A DNA stretch of 64,000 bases, from NCBI RefSeq assembly GCF_002934625.1, contig NZ_PTJD01000003.1:1-64000 (forward strand). The letters run 5' to 3'. The position numbers were made by a program, and so were the translations under genes. The notes beneath the pieces are model-generated. The model saw nothing but the letters and a program-made list of their open reading frames with translations. It searched no databases and was not told the origin of the DNA. Source of the DNA: Kineococcus xinjiangensis. GTDB taxonomy: Bacteria > Actinomycetota > Actinomycetes > Actinomycetales > Kineococcaceae. How positions within the stretch are numbered: position 1 is the stretch's first letter; the number at the start of each line of letters is the position of its first letter. Positions 31,590 through 39,436 of this stretch are shown here, in pieces.

Positions 31590-32972
31590 TCAGCCGGGCA
31601 GGTGGCGGGCCAGCACGTCGACCGCGGCGGGCACCTGGTCCTCGCCGAGGGCGCCGAAGCTGAGCCGGAGGTAGGGGGCGGGGGCCTCGCGGGCGAAGTA
31701 GCCGCGCCCGTCGCCCACCAGGACGCCGGCCTCGCGGGTGGCGCGGGTGACGGCCGTGGAGTCGCTGCCCGCGGGCAGGCGCACCCACAGGTGCAGGCCG
31801 CCGCGCGGCGGTGGGGCCGGGGACAGCTGCGGCAGCGCCGCCCGCAGGCCGGCGTGCAGGACGTCGCGGCGCCGCTCGAGCGCGGTGCGCAGCCGCTTGA
31901 GGTGCCGGCTCCACTCCGGCGAGGCCAGCAGCTCGGCGGCGGTCTCCTGCAGGGGCCGCGCCACGAAGAGGTCGTCGGCGACCCGGGCGCTGCGCAGCCG
32001 CTCCAGGGCGGGCCCGCGGGCGACGAGGGCCCCGATGCGCAGGCTGGGGGAGGCGGGCTTGGACAACGACGTGATGTGGACGACGTGCCCGTCGGGGTCG
32101 TCGGCGACGAGGGGGCGCGGTGCCTGGCCGTCGAGGGAGAGGTGGCGGGCCCAGTCGTCCTCCAGCACGAAGGCGTTGCGGCGGGCGGCCACCTGCAGGA
32201 TCTCGGCGCGCCGCTGGGGGGAGGTGACGGTGCCCGTGGGGTTGGCGTAGGTGGGCTGCAGGTAGGCGAGGGCGGCGCCGGTGCGGGCGAAGAGGTCGTC
32301 GAGGAGGTCGGTCCGCACGCCGTCGGCGTCGGTGGGGACGGGGACGGGGGTCATGCCGGCGGCCTGGGCGGCGGCGATCGCGCCGGGGTAGGTGGGGTCC
32401 TCCACGAGGAGGGGCGCGCCGGGGGTGCCGACGGTGCGCAGCACCACGGCCAGCGCGGCCTGGCCGCCGGGGACGACGAGCACGTCGGCGGGGTCGACGC
32501 CGACGGGGGCGGCGAGGACGCGGCGCAGCTCCGGGATGCCTGCGGTGGGGGCGGTGTCCCAGACCCCGCCGCGGCGGCTGGTGCGCGCGAAGGCGGCCTG
32601 CAGGGCCTGGCGGGGCTGCAGCTCGGGGGCGAGGTAGCCCCAGGACAGGGGGACGGCGCCGGGTGCGTTGCCGGGGTCGAGGGGGGCGGTGATGGCGGCG
32701 TCGATGCGGGGGGCGCTGAGCGCCACGGCCTGCCAGGACAGGTCGGGCTCGCGCCGTTCGCGGCGGGGCAGGACGAACGTGCCGCGGCCCGGGTCGGTGC
32801 GGACGAGGCCCGCGGCCGCCAGCTGCGCGAGGGCGCGGCCGACCGTGACGGGGCTGGCGGCGAACTCCGCGCAGAGCACGCGGGTGGGTGGCAGCAGGTG
32901 CCCGGGCGGGGCGGTGTGGATGCGCTGTCGGAGCTCGTCGGCAACCTCGGCGGCTCTGCTACCGTCGTTCAT
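31590..32972 (-). CDS. MocR-type regulator (GntR DNA-binding domain fused to aminotransferase fold)
   Basis: 460 residues. Residues 1-70 are a GntR winged helix (L-L-P-P-T-R-V-L-C-A-E-F-A-A-S-P-V-T-V-G-R-A-L). Residues about 100-455 have a class I aminotransferase fold: G-G-Q-A-A-L-A-V-V, Q-P-T-Y-A-N-P-T-G, L-E-D-D-W-A-R and the pyridoxal-phosphate lysine in T-S-L-S-K-P-A-S-P-S-L-R-I-G. Such proteins are PLP-sensing regulators, often controlling a divergent gene. ATG at 32972 lacks a binding site but lies about 8 bases after TACTCT, a -10-like box on this strand, so the message may be leaderless. Its start codon shares two bases with the apparent BenE start. Confidence 0.92.
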   Translation of the reverse strand: MNDGSRAAEVADELRQRIHTAPPGHLLPPTRVLCAEFAASPVTVGRALAQLAAAGLVRTDPGRGTFVLPRRERREPDLSWQAVALSAPRIDAAITAPLDPGNAPGAVPLSWGYLAPELQPRQALQAAFARTSRRGGVWDTAPTAGIPELRRVLAAPVGVDPADVLVVPGGQAALAVVLRTVGTPGAPLLVEDPTYPGAIAAAQAAGMTPVPVPTDADGVRTDLLDDLFARTGAALAYLQPTYANPTGTVTSPQRRAEILQVAARRNAFVLEDDWARHLSLDGQAPRPLVADDPDGHVVHITSLSKPASPSLRIGALVARGPALERLRSARVADDLFVARPLQETAAELLASPEWSRHLKRLRTALERRRDVLHAGLRAALPQLSPAPPPRGGLHLWVRLPAGSDSTAVTRATREAGVLVGDGRGYFAREAPAPYLRLSFGALGEDQVPAAVDVLARHLPG

Positions 32973-34272
32973 GAAGAAACAGAGTAGTGGTACTCGCTTT
33001 GGGGGAGTCGCGGTACTGCGTGACGCGTCGCTGTCCGCCGTGGTCGCGGGGGTGGTCGCCGTCGTCGTCTCCTACGCCGGCCCCTTCGCCCTCGTGGTCG
33101 AGGCCGCGCAGCGGGCGGGGCTCGACGCGGCGCACACCGCCTCCTGGGTGTGGGCGCTGGCGCTCGGCAGCGGCGTGTCCGGCGTCCTGCTCAGCCTGTT
33201 CACCCGCACCCCCGTGGTGGTGGCCTTCTCCACGCCCGGCGCCGCCCTCCTGCTCGGGGTGCTCGGCGGGTACCGGTTCTCCGACGCCGTCGGTGCCTTC
33301 CTCCTCGCCAGCCTCCTCGCCGCCGTCCTCGGCTTCACCGGCTGGTTCGGGCGGGTCCTGGCCGCGCTGCCGCAGCCCCTGCTCACGGCGCTGCTCGCCG
33401 GGGCCCTGCTGCCCTTCGTCATCCGCGCGGCCGGCGCCGTCGCCACCGCGCCGCTGATCGCCGGCTCCACGGTCGGGGCCTTCCTGCTGGGCCGGCGCCT
33501 CGCCGAGCGCTACGCCGTGCCCCTCGCCCTGCTCGCGGGCGCCTCGGCGGCCGCCCTCACGGGGGGCTTCGCCGGCCTCTCGCTCGACCTCTCCCCGACG
33601 CGGCCGGTGTGGACGACGCCGACGCTCGACCCCTCGGCCCTGCTGGCCATCGGCCTGCCGCTGCTCCTGGTGACGATGGCCTCGCAGAACGCCCCCGGTC
33701 TCGCGGTGCTGCGCTCCAGCGGGTACGCACCCGACGACCGGCTGCTCGTCGGCTCGGTGTCGGCCGTCTCGGCGGTGCTGACCCCCTTCGGCGGCCACGC
33801 CACGAACCTCGCCGCCCTGTCCGCGGCGATCTGCACCGGCCCCGACGCCCACCCCGATCCCGGCCGCCGCTACGTCGCGGGTCTCGTCTGCGGGGTGGGC
33901 AACCTGCTCGTCGCGCTGTTCAGCACCGGCCTGGTCTCCGTCTTCGCCGCCCTGCCCGCCGAGCTCGTCGCGGCGCTGGCCGGCACGGCGCTGCTCGCCC
34001 CGCTCCTGGCGGCGCTGCGCTCCTCGATGGAGGCCGACGGGCCCACGGGCACCGCGGCGCTCGTGACGCTCGTCGTGACCGCCTCCGGCCTGACGGCGGC
34101 CGGCGTGGGCAGCGCCTTCTGGGGGCTGCTGACGGGCACCTGCGTGTGGCTGGTGCTGACCGCCGGGCGCGGTGCCTCCGGGGCTCGGGTCAGCGGTTCC
34201 CGGCGGCGTCGGCGCGCAGGTCCAGCCGCACCTGCTCCGCGGGACCCGTCCGGGGCGCCGGTAGCGGGATGA
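32971..34272 (+). CDS. BenE family benzoate/aromatic or xanthine-type membrane transporter
   Basis: 433 residues from the ATG at 32971, with about 11 hydrophobic helices. Motifs of the BenE family: R-D-A-S-L-S-A-V-V-A-G-V-V-A-V-V-V-S-Y-A-G-P at the first helix, F-S-T-P-G-A-A-L-L, V-T-M-A-S-Q-N-A-P-G-L-A-V-L-R, and T-P-F-G-G-H-A-T-N-L-A-A-L-S-A-A-I-C. The substrate is inferred only from family. The homologous part begins about 15 codons in (R-D-A-S-L, around 33019), and an operator-like palindrome covers codons 4-8, so the real start is probably a non-ATG codon behind GGGGGAG at 33000-33006. The 3' end overlaps the convergent gene by 83 bases. Confidence 0.85.
   Translation: MKKQSSGTRFGGVAVLRDASLSAVVAGVVAVVVSYAGPFALVVEAAQRAGLDAAHTASWVWALALGSGVSGVLLSLFTRTPVVVAFSTPGAALLLGVLGGYRFSDAVGAFLLASLLAAVLGFTGWFGRVLAALPQPLLTALLAGALLPFVIRAAGAVATAPLIAGSTVGAFLLGRRLAERYAVPLALLAGASAAALTGGFAGLSLDLSPTRPVWTTPTLDPSALLAIGLPLLLVTMASQNAPGLAVLRSSGYAPDDRLLVGSVSAVSAVLTPFGGHATNLAALSAAICTGPDAHPDPGRRYVAGLVCGVGNLLVALFSTGLVSVFAALPAELVAALAGTALLAPLLAALRSSMEADGPTGTAALVTLVVTASGLTAAGVGSAFWGLLTGTCVWLVLTAGRGASGARVSGSRRRRRAGPAAPAPRDPSGAPVAG
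32982..32995. promoter_or_regulatory. Probable MocR operator overlapping the promoter
   Basis: GAGTA-GTGG-TACTC, a perfect 5-base inverted repeat with a 4-base spacer, 10 bases upstream of the MocR start and inside the first codons of the BenE frame as read from its ATG. Its position over the TACTCT -10-like box suits autorepression and suggests BenE truly begins further downstream. Confidence 0.45.
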
Positions 34273-34600
34273 CCGGTCCGGCCGCGGCCGGGGCGGCGGA
34301 GCCGAGCTCGCCCCGCTCGTGCTGCAGGAGCAGGGTGGTGAGGCGGCTGCGCCAGTCGGTGCCCACGGACGGGTCCCCGGCCAGCCGCGTCAGCTCCTGC
34401 ACCAGCAGGTCCCCGTCCCGCGGTCCGGCCCCGTCCCCGTCCCGGGCCGTGCGCCGCAGGGCACCGGCGACGGCGCGCCGGGCGTCGGCCAGGGTCCGGC
34501 GCAGCGGGGAGCGAGCGGGGCGGCACCGCCGGCAGGGCGCCGGCCCCGCAGGACCTGCCGCGTCCGGCTGGTCCCCGCAGCGGCACTGGTCAGCGGCCAT
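34190..34600 (-). CDS. Hypothetical protein with N-terminal cysteine pairs
   Basis: 136 residues from the ATG at 34600, which has GGAGGGG upstream. The first 30 residues hold C-R-C-G and C-R-R-C, a possible zinc ribbon; the middle (R-R-T-L-A-D-A-R-R-A-V-A-G-A-L, L-L-V-Q-E-L-T-R-L-A, W-R-S-R-L-T-T-L-L-L-Q-H) is helical; the tail is Ala/Pro-rich. Family unknown. It overlaps the BenE 3' end by 83 bases on the opposite strand. Confidence 0.5.
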   Translation of the reverse strand: MAADQCRCGDQPDAAGPAGPAPCRRCRPARSPLRRTLADARRAVAGALRRTARDGDGAGPRDGDLLVQELTRLAGDPSVGTDWRSRLTTLLLQHERGELGSAAPAAAGPVIPLPAPRTGPAEQVRLDLRADAAGNR

Positions 34601-34744
34601 GACCCCTCCGTCCCCGTGCTGCCGTCCGGATCCGCGACCGCGGTGCCCGGACCGGCACGGCACGGCCACCGTACGACCGGGATCGCCCGCCCCGGGGCCG
34701 AACGGGGGGATCCGCGCGGGGGGCCGCCTCCGGGGGGTGGGCGC

Positions 34745-35758
34745 TCAGCGCTTCGCCTTCGACGGCTGCACCCGCTTCGGCTCGCCCGGCATCTTCGGGT
34801 AGTTCGGCGGGTAGGGCAGGTCGCCGAGCCCGCCGGCCTCGTCCCGCTCGGCGAGCTCAAGCAGCGGCTCCAGGCCGTGCGCGGCCCAGGGCCCCGCCCA
34901 CGGGTCGCCCACCGCCGCCAGGCGCGCGGGAACCGTCGAGATCGTCAGGTCGTCCGGGTCGACGTCCACCAGCTCCTCCCACGTCACCGGGGTGGACACG
35001 GTGGCGCGGGGGGTGCGGCGCAGCGAGTACGCGCTCGCGATCGTGCGGTCGCGGGCGTTCTGGTTGTAGTCGACGAAGATCTGCGCGCCCCGCTCCTCCT
35101 TCCACCACGCCGTCGTCACGAGGTTCCCGGCGCGCCGCTCCACCTCCCGTGCCAGCGCGATGGCCGCGCGGCGCAGCTCCGTGAACGTCCACCGCGGCTC
35201 GATGCGCACGAACACGTGGAGGCCGCGCCCGCCGCTGGTCTTGGGGTGGCCCGCGTAGCCCAGCTCCTCCAGCAGCGGGCGCAGGTGCTCCAGGGCGACG
35301 GTGCGGGCCTCATCGAAGCCCGTGCCCGGCTGCGGGTCGAGGTCGATGCGCAGCTCGTCGGGGGAGTCCACGTCGGGGCAGCGGGCGTGCCACGGGTGGA
35401 AGGTGATGCAGGACTGCTGGGCCGCCCACACCAGCGCCGCGGTGGAGTCCGGGCGCAGGGCCTCGGCGCTGCGCCCGGAGGGGAACGTGACCCGGCAGGT
35501 CCGGACGAACTCGGGGGCGTGGGCGGGGATCCGCTTCTGGTAGACCTCCTCGCCCTCGATCCCGTCGGGGAAGCGCTGCAGGTAGGTGGGGCGGTCGCGC
35601 ACGGCGGCGAGCAGCGTGGGCGCCACGGCCCGGTAGTACTCCAGCACCGCGCGCTTCGTCCCCGCCTCGCCGAGGGCGGCGAAATACTGCTTGTCCGGGC
35701 TCGTCACGCGCACCGCGACGCCGTCGACGTCGATCTCCTCCGCGGCCGACCTCGCCAT
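34745..35758 (-). CDS. LigD-type polymerase/primase domain protein (non-homologous end joining)
   Basis: 337 residues. Archaeo-eukaryotic primase fold of LigD polymerase domains: S-P-D-K-Q-Y-F, Y-L-Q-R-F-P-D-G, the catalytic D-L-D in R-I-D-L-D-P-Q-P-G, K-T-S-G-G-R-G-L-H-V-F, and V-D-Y-N-Q-N-A-R-D-R-T-I-A-S-A-Y-S-L-R. It would fill gaps at DNA ends with ribonucleotides before ligation. In many bacteria this domain is fused to the ligase; here it is a separate protein whose start lies one base after the ligase stop. No Ku gene is in the window. ATG at 35758. Confidence 0.92.
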   Translation of the reverse strand: MARSAAEEIDVDGVAVRVTSPDKQYFAALGEAGTKRAVLEYYRAVAPTLLAAVRDRPTYLQRFPDGIEGEEVYQKRIPAHAPEFVRTCRVTFPSGRSAEALRPDSTAALVWAAQQSCITFHPWHARCPDVDSPDELRIDLDPQPGTGFDEARTVALEHLRPLLEELGYAGHPKTSGGRGLHVFVRIEPRWTFTELRRAAIALAREVERRAGNLVTTAWWKEERGAQIFVDYNQNARDRTIASAYSLRRTPRATVSTPVTWEELVDVDPDDLTISTVPARLAAVGDPWAGPWAAHGLEPLLELAERDEAGGLGDLPYPPNYPKMPGEPKRVQPSKAKR

Positions 35759-35759
35759 C

Positions 35760-36833
35760 TCAGCCCTCCTGCCCGGTGCCCGCGCCCCGCGGCGCCGCGC
35801 CCGAGAGCACGTCGGCCAGGTCGTAGTCGGCCGGGGCGTCGAGCTGGTCGCGCGTGCACTGGGCCGGCTCCTTGTCCGGGCGCCAGCGCAGGAACTGCAC
35901 CGCGTGCCGGAACCGCTGGCCCTCCATCTGGTCGTAACGGACCTCGGCGACCAGCTCCGGGCGCAGCGGGACCCAGGAGTCGTCCTCCCGCCGCTGCCAG
36001 CGGTTCGGCTCGCCCGCCGTGGTGACGTCCGCGCCCACCCGCAGCTCCTGGAACTGCTCCAGCAGCTCCCTGCGCCGGGCGGTGGTGAAGGCGGACGCGC
36101 CGCCCACCATGTGCAGCTCCCCGTCGTCGTGGAGGCCCAGCAGCATCGAGCCGATCCCGTCGTCGATGCTCTTGTGGGGCCGGTAGCCCATCACGACGCA
36201 CTCGGCGGTGCGGGAGTGCTTCACCTTCGTCATCGTGCGCTCGCCGGGGGAGTACGGGCCTGCGAGCGGCTTGGCGACCACCCCGTCCAGGCCCGCGCCC
36301 TCGAAGCGGGTGAACCACTCGATCGCGCGGTCGCGGTCGGTGGTGGCGCTGGTCACCGAGAAGGTGGCCCCGGCTCCGGCCAGCGCCCCCACCAGCCGTG
36401 CCCGGCGCTGTGCGAACGGGGCGGCGGTCAGGTCCTCCTCGCCGCACGCGAGCAGGTCGAAGGCGACGAAGCGCGCCGGCGTCTGCTCGGAGAGCATCGC
36501 GATCCGGCTGGCGGCGGGGTGGATCCGCTGCGACAGCGCGTCCCAGTCCAGGCGCCGCCCGTCCGCCGCCGGCACGAACAGCTCCCCGTCCACGACGACC
36601 CGCGGCGGCAGCTCAGCCAGCGCCGCCGCGACGACCTCGGGGAAGTAGCGGGTCAGGGGCTTGGAGCCGCGCGAGCCCAGCACCACCTCGTCGCCGTCGC
36701 GGAAGACCAGGCAGCGGAAGCCGTCCCACTTCGGCTCGTAGGACCAGCCCGGCGCCTCGGCCGGCTGCTCCGGCAGGGCCTTCGCGGCGCGGGCGAGCAT
36801 CGGCGTGACGGGTGGCTGCACGGGCAGGTCCAT
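35760..36833 (-). CDS. ATP-dependent DNA ligase (LigC/LigD ligase type)
   Basis: 357 residues. Adenylation motif E-P-K-W-D-G-F-R with nucleophile Lys35; motif III F-V-A-F-D-L-L, motif IV D-G-V-V-A-K, motif V V-K-H-S-R-T-A-E-C-V-V-M-G; the C-terminal OB fold follows (W-V-P-L-R-P-E-L-V-A-E-V-R-Y-D-Q, F-R-H-A-V-Q-F-L-R-W-R-P-D). Short ligases of this type act in end joining or base repair. It heads a two-gene unit with the LigD-like polymerase. ATG at 36833. Confidence 0.93.
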   Translation of the reverse strand: MDLPVQPPVTPMLARAAKALPEQPAEAPGWSYEPKWDGFRCLVFRDGDEVVLGSRGSKPLTRYFPEVVAAALAELPPRVVVDGELFVPAADGRRLDWDALSQRIHPAASRIAMLSEQTPARFVAFDLLACGEEDLTAAPFAQRRARLVGALAGAGATFSVTSATTDRDRAIEWFTRFEGAGLDGVVAKPLAGPYSPGERTMTKVKHSRTAECVVMGYRPHKSIDDGIGSMLLGLHDDGELHMVGGASAFTTARRRELLEQFQELRVGADVTTAGEPNRWQRREDDSWVPLRPELVAEVRYDQMEGQRFRHAVQFLRWRPDKEPAQCTRDQLDAPADYDLADVLSGAAPRGAGTGQEG

Positions 36834-36939
36834 GGCCGCATGCTGCCCCAGCCCCCCGACACGGGCATCCGCTCGGGGCGGCGGCGGTCGTGTCGGAGCC
36901 GTGCCGCATGCTGTGCCGCCTCGGAACGGGGAGGGCGGG

Positions 36940-37746
36940 GTGGTCGTGGGAACGGCGGCGGTGGGAGCGGTGCGCTTCGAGCTGGAGCGGGAGGACCTCT
37001 TCGAGGGGGCGGAGCTGGACTCCTCCCTGTGGATCCCGCACTACCTGCCCCAGTGGAGCAGCCGGGAGGCGTCCCGTGCCCGCTACGTCCTCGGCGACGG
37101 CACGCTGCGCCTGTGCATCGAGGAGGACCAGCAGCCCTGGTGCCCCGAGTTCGACGGGCAGCTGCGGGTCTCCAACCTGCAGACGGGCGTGCTCGCCGGG
37201 CCCCTCGGCAGCCGCGAGGGGCAGCACCGGTTCAACCCCGACGTCGTGGTCCGCGAGGCCCAGGCGCCGCGGCTGCTCTACACCCCGCACTACGGCCGCT
37301 TCGAGCTGCGTGCGAAGGCGCTCGCCGACCCCCGCTGCATGGTCGCGCTCTGGATGATCGGCGTCGAGGACGTGTCGGAGCACTCCGCGGAGATCTGCGT
37401 GATGGAGGTCTTCGGCCGCGACGTCGAGCCGCACCGCGCCCGGGTGGGGATGGGCGTCCACCCCTTCGGGGACCCCCGGATCAGCGACGAGTTCGAGGCG
37501 GTGCCCCTCGACCTCGACGCGCGGGAGTTCCACACCTACGCCGTGGACTGGCTGCCGGGCCGGGTGGAGTTCGCCGTGGACGGCCGGCCCGTCAAGGTCG
37601 TGCACCAGGCGCCGGACTACCCCATGCAGTTCATGCTCGACGTCTTCGAGTTCCGCGACCAGCCCGCCGGCGACGAGCCGCACCCGTACCCGAAGGAGTT
37701 CGTCGTGGACTCCTTCCGCGGCTACCGCCCCGTGGGGGTGCGCTGA
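36940..37746 (+). CDS. GH16-like beta-jelly-roll protein with altered catalytic motif
   Basis: 268 residues, no signal peptide. The fold signals are those of family 16 glycoside hydrolases: D-S-S-L-W near residue 27, Y-G-R-F-E-L-R-A-K, then A-E-I-C-V-M-E-V-F-G at 150-159, and F-H-T-Y-A-V-D-W-L-P-G-R-V-E-F-A-V-D-G. The canonical catalytic motif is E-x-D-x-x-E; here Glu151 and Glu156 are kept but the central Asp is Cys153. With no export signal either, this is probably a divergent, maybe cytosolic or non-catalytic member. GTG at 36940 follows GGGGAGGG. The end overlaps the convergent WYL regulator by 25 bases. Confidence 0.78.
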   Translation: MVVGTAAVGAVRFELEREDLFEGAELDSSLWIPHYLPQWSSREASRARYVLGDGTLRLCIEEDQQPWCPEFDGQLRVSNLQTGVLAGPLGSREGQHRFNPDVVVREAQAPRLLYTPHYGRFELRAKALADPRCMVALWMIGVEDVSEHSAEICVMEVFGRDVEPHRARVGMGVHPFGDPRISDEFEAVPLDLDAREFHTYAVDWLPGRVEFAVDGRPVKVVHQAPDYPMQFMLDVFEFRDQPAGDEPHPYPKEFVVDSFRGYRPVGVR

Positions 37747-38723
37747 GGCGCGGCGCTCAACCCCGCCGCCCGCTCCAACCGCGCAGCGACCTCCCGCAGG
37801 CGCGCCCGCAGCTCCGGCGGCTCCACGACGGTGAACTCCACCCCGAGGCTGCCCAGGGCCATCACGGCCCAGCCCTCGTCGTCGGCCTGCATCCGCACCC
37901 GGCACGCCGGGCCCGCCTCCCCGGCCACGTCCTCCGCCTCCGCCCACCGGCCGATGCGCTGCCGGACGACGGCGGCCGGGGCGCGGACGACGGCCTCCAC
38001 CTCGATCGGGCGGGCGAGCGCCGCGATGCCGGCGCGGACGAACGCGGCGGCGTCCGCGGCGGGCGGCTGCCGCGGGGCGAAGCGGGCCCCCGTCCCGCGG
38101 GGCGCCTCCACCCGGTCGAGGCGGAAGCTGCGCCAGTCGTGGCGCTCGAGGTCGTACGCCACGAGGTACCAGCGCCGCCCCAGCGGCACGAGCCGGTGCG
38201 GCTCGACGTGGCGGGCGCCGCTGCGGCCGTCGGCGGTGACGTAGTCGAAGCGCAGCCGCTCGGCGTCGCGGCAGGCCACCGCCACCGCCGTCAGCGGCCC
38301 GACCGGCAGTGGTTCCGCTGCCTGCTGCCATGGCGCCGAGACGGTGGCCGCGCGCAGGGCCTCCACCTGCCGCCGCAGCCGGGCGGGCATCACCTGCACG
38401 ACCTTGGACAGGGCCCGCAGGGACGCCTCCGCGGTGCCGGCCACGGGGGCCTGGGCGGCGGACTGCAGGCCCACGGCCAGCGCCACGGCCTCCTCGTCGT
38501 CGAGGACGAGCGGGGGCAGGGCGGCGCCGGGGGCCAGCTGGTAGCCGCCGTCCACCCCGCGCTGCGCCTCGACGGGGTAGCCGAGCTCCCGCAGCCGGTC
38601 CATGTCGCGGCGCAGGGTCCGCACCGACACCCCGAGGCGCTCGGCCAGCTCCGCCCCGGGCCACCAGCGCCGCCCCTGGAGCAGGGACAGCAGGCGCAGG
38701 GTGCGGGAGCCGGTGTCGCCCAT
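37722..38723 (-). CDS. WYL-domain transcriptional regulator (YafY type)
   Basis: 333 residues from the ATG at 38723. Residues 1-60 are an HTH_11 domain (L-A-E-R-L-G-V-S-V-R-T-L-R-R-D-M-D-R-L-R-E-L-G-Y as successive motif segments), followed by G-G-Y-Q-L and a WYL domain with P-H-R-L-V-P-L-G-R-R-W-Y-L-V-A-Y-D and the tail W-x-C-domain pattern (G-S-L-G-V-E-F-T-V-V-E-P-P-E-L). WYL regulators bind ligands or nucleic acid and commonly control the divergent gene. The divergent neighbour is a DinB-family protein; palindromic sequence lies between them. Confidence 0.9.
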   Translation of the reverse strand: MGDTGSRTLRLLSLLQGRRWWPGAELAERLGVSVRTLRRDMDRLRELGYPVEAQRGVDGGYQLAPGAALPPLVLDDEEAVALAVGLQSAAQAPVAGTAEASLRALSKVVQVMPARLRRQVEALRAATVSAPWQQAAEPLPVGPLTAVAVACRDAERLRFDYVTADGRSGARHVEPHRLVPLGRRWYLVAYDLERHDWRSFRLDRVEAPRGTGARFAPRQPPAADAAAFVRAGIAALARPIEVEAVVRAPAAVVRQRIGRWAEAEDVAGEAGPACRVRMQADDEGWAVMALGSLGVEFTVVEPPELRARLREVAARLERAAGLSAAPQRTPTGR

Positions 38724-38747
38724 GCCGGAAGTCTGCCCGGAATTGAG

Positions 38748-38773
38748 GACAGGAACTGGCACCTGTCGTTCCT
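38748..38773. promoter_or_regulatory. Interlocking inverted repeats between WYL regulator and DinB gene
   Basis: GACAGG (38748-38753) pairs with CCTGTC (38762-38767), and overlapping it AGGAAC (38751-38756) pairs with GTTCCT (38768-38773). The nested symmetry lies in the 89-base gap between the divergent starts, so it is the likely operator of the WYL regulator. Confidence 0.5.
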
Positions 38774-38812
38774 AGCCTCGTCCCATCAGGCCAGCGAGGA
38801 AAGGATCCGATC

Positions 38813-39358
38813 ATGAGCGTCGAGACCACGGCCGTCGAGACCACGAGCGCCCTCACCGGCGAGCGGGCGGAGCTGCTGCAGAGCCTGCGGACCGCCCGGC
38901 ACTTCCTGCGCCACACCGTCCGCGACCTCACCGACGAGCAGGCGCGGGAGCGGACCACCGTGAGCGAGCTGCACCTCGGCGGGCTCATCAAGCACGTCGG
39001 CGGCACCGAGGCGGTCTGGGCCCGGTTCGTCCAGGTGGGCCCCTCCGCGTTCCCCGACGGGGCCGACGCCGACGAGGAGGCGGCCGCCTGGGCGGACGAG
39101 CACGTCATGGGCGCGCAGGAGACCCTCGCCGGGCTGCTGGAGCGCTACGAGGAGGTGGCAGCGCGCACCGACGAGCTGGTGGCGAGCCTGCCCAGCCTGG
39201 ACGTCGCCCACCCGCTGCCGGAGGCGCCGTGGTTCGAGCCGGGCGCGCGCTGGTCGGCGCGGCGGGTGCTGCTGCACGTCATCGCCGAGACCGCCCAGCA
39301 CGCCGGGCACGCCGACATCATCCGCGAGTCCCTCGACGGCGCGAGGACGATGGGCTGA
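38813..39358 (+). CDS. DinB family protein (DUF664-like)
   Basis: 181 residues, mostly helical. The four-helix DinB pattern is visible: R-T-A-R-H-F-L-R-H-T-V-R-D-L-T-D-E-Q, L-G-G-L-I-K-H-V-G-G-T-E-A-V-W, and H-V-I-A-E-T-A-Q-H-A-G-H-A-D-I-I-R-E with the metal-binding histidines. Relatives are thiol-dependent (mycothiol or bacillithiol) transferases or isomerases. ATG at 38813; AGGAAAGGATCC upstream provides the binding site. It is likely controlled by the divergent WYL regulator. Confidence 0.88.
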   Translation: MSVETTAVETTSALTGERAELLQSLRTARHFLRHTVRDLTDEQARERTTVSELHLGGLIKHVGGTEAVWARFVQVGPSAFPDGADADEEAAAWADEHVMGAQETLAGLLERYEEVAARTDELVASLPSLDVAHPLPEAPWFEPGARWSARRVLLHVIAETAQHAGHADIIRESLDGARTMG

Positions 39359-39436
39359 GCCCCCGCACGCGGTCCGTCCGCTCTCCGCTCCGGCGGGACG
39401 GCCGGGAGCGGGTGGACCGTGCGCGAGGGCCGGCGG

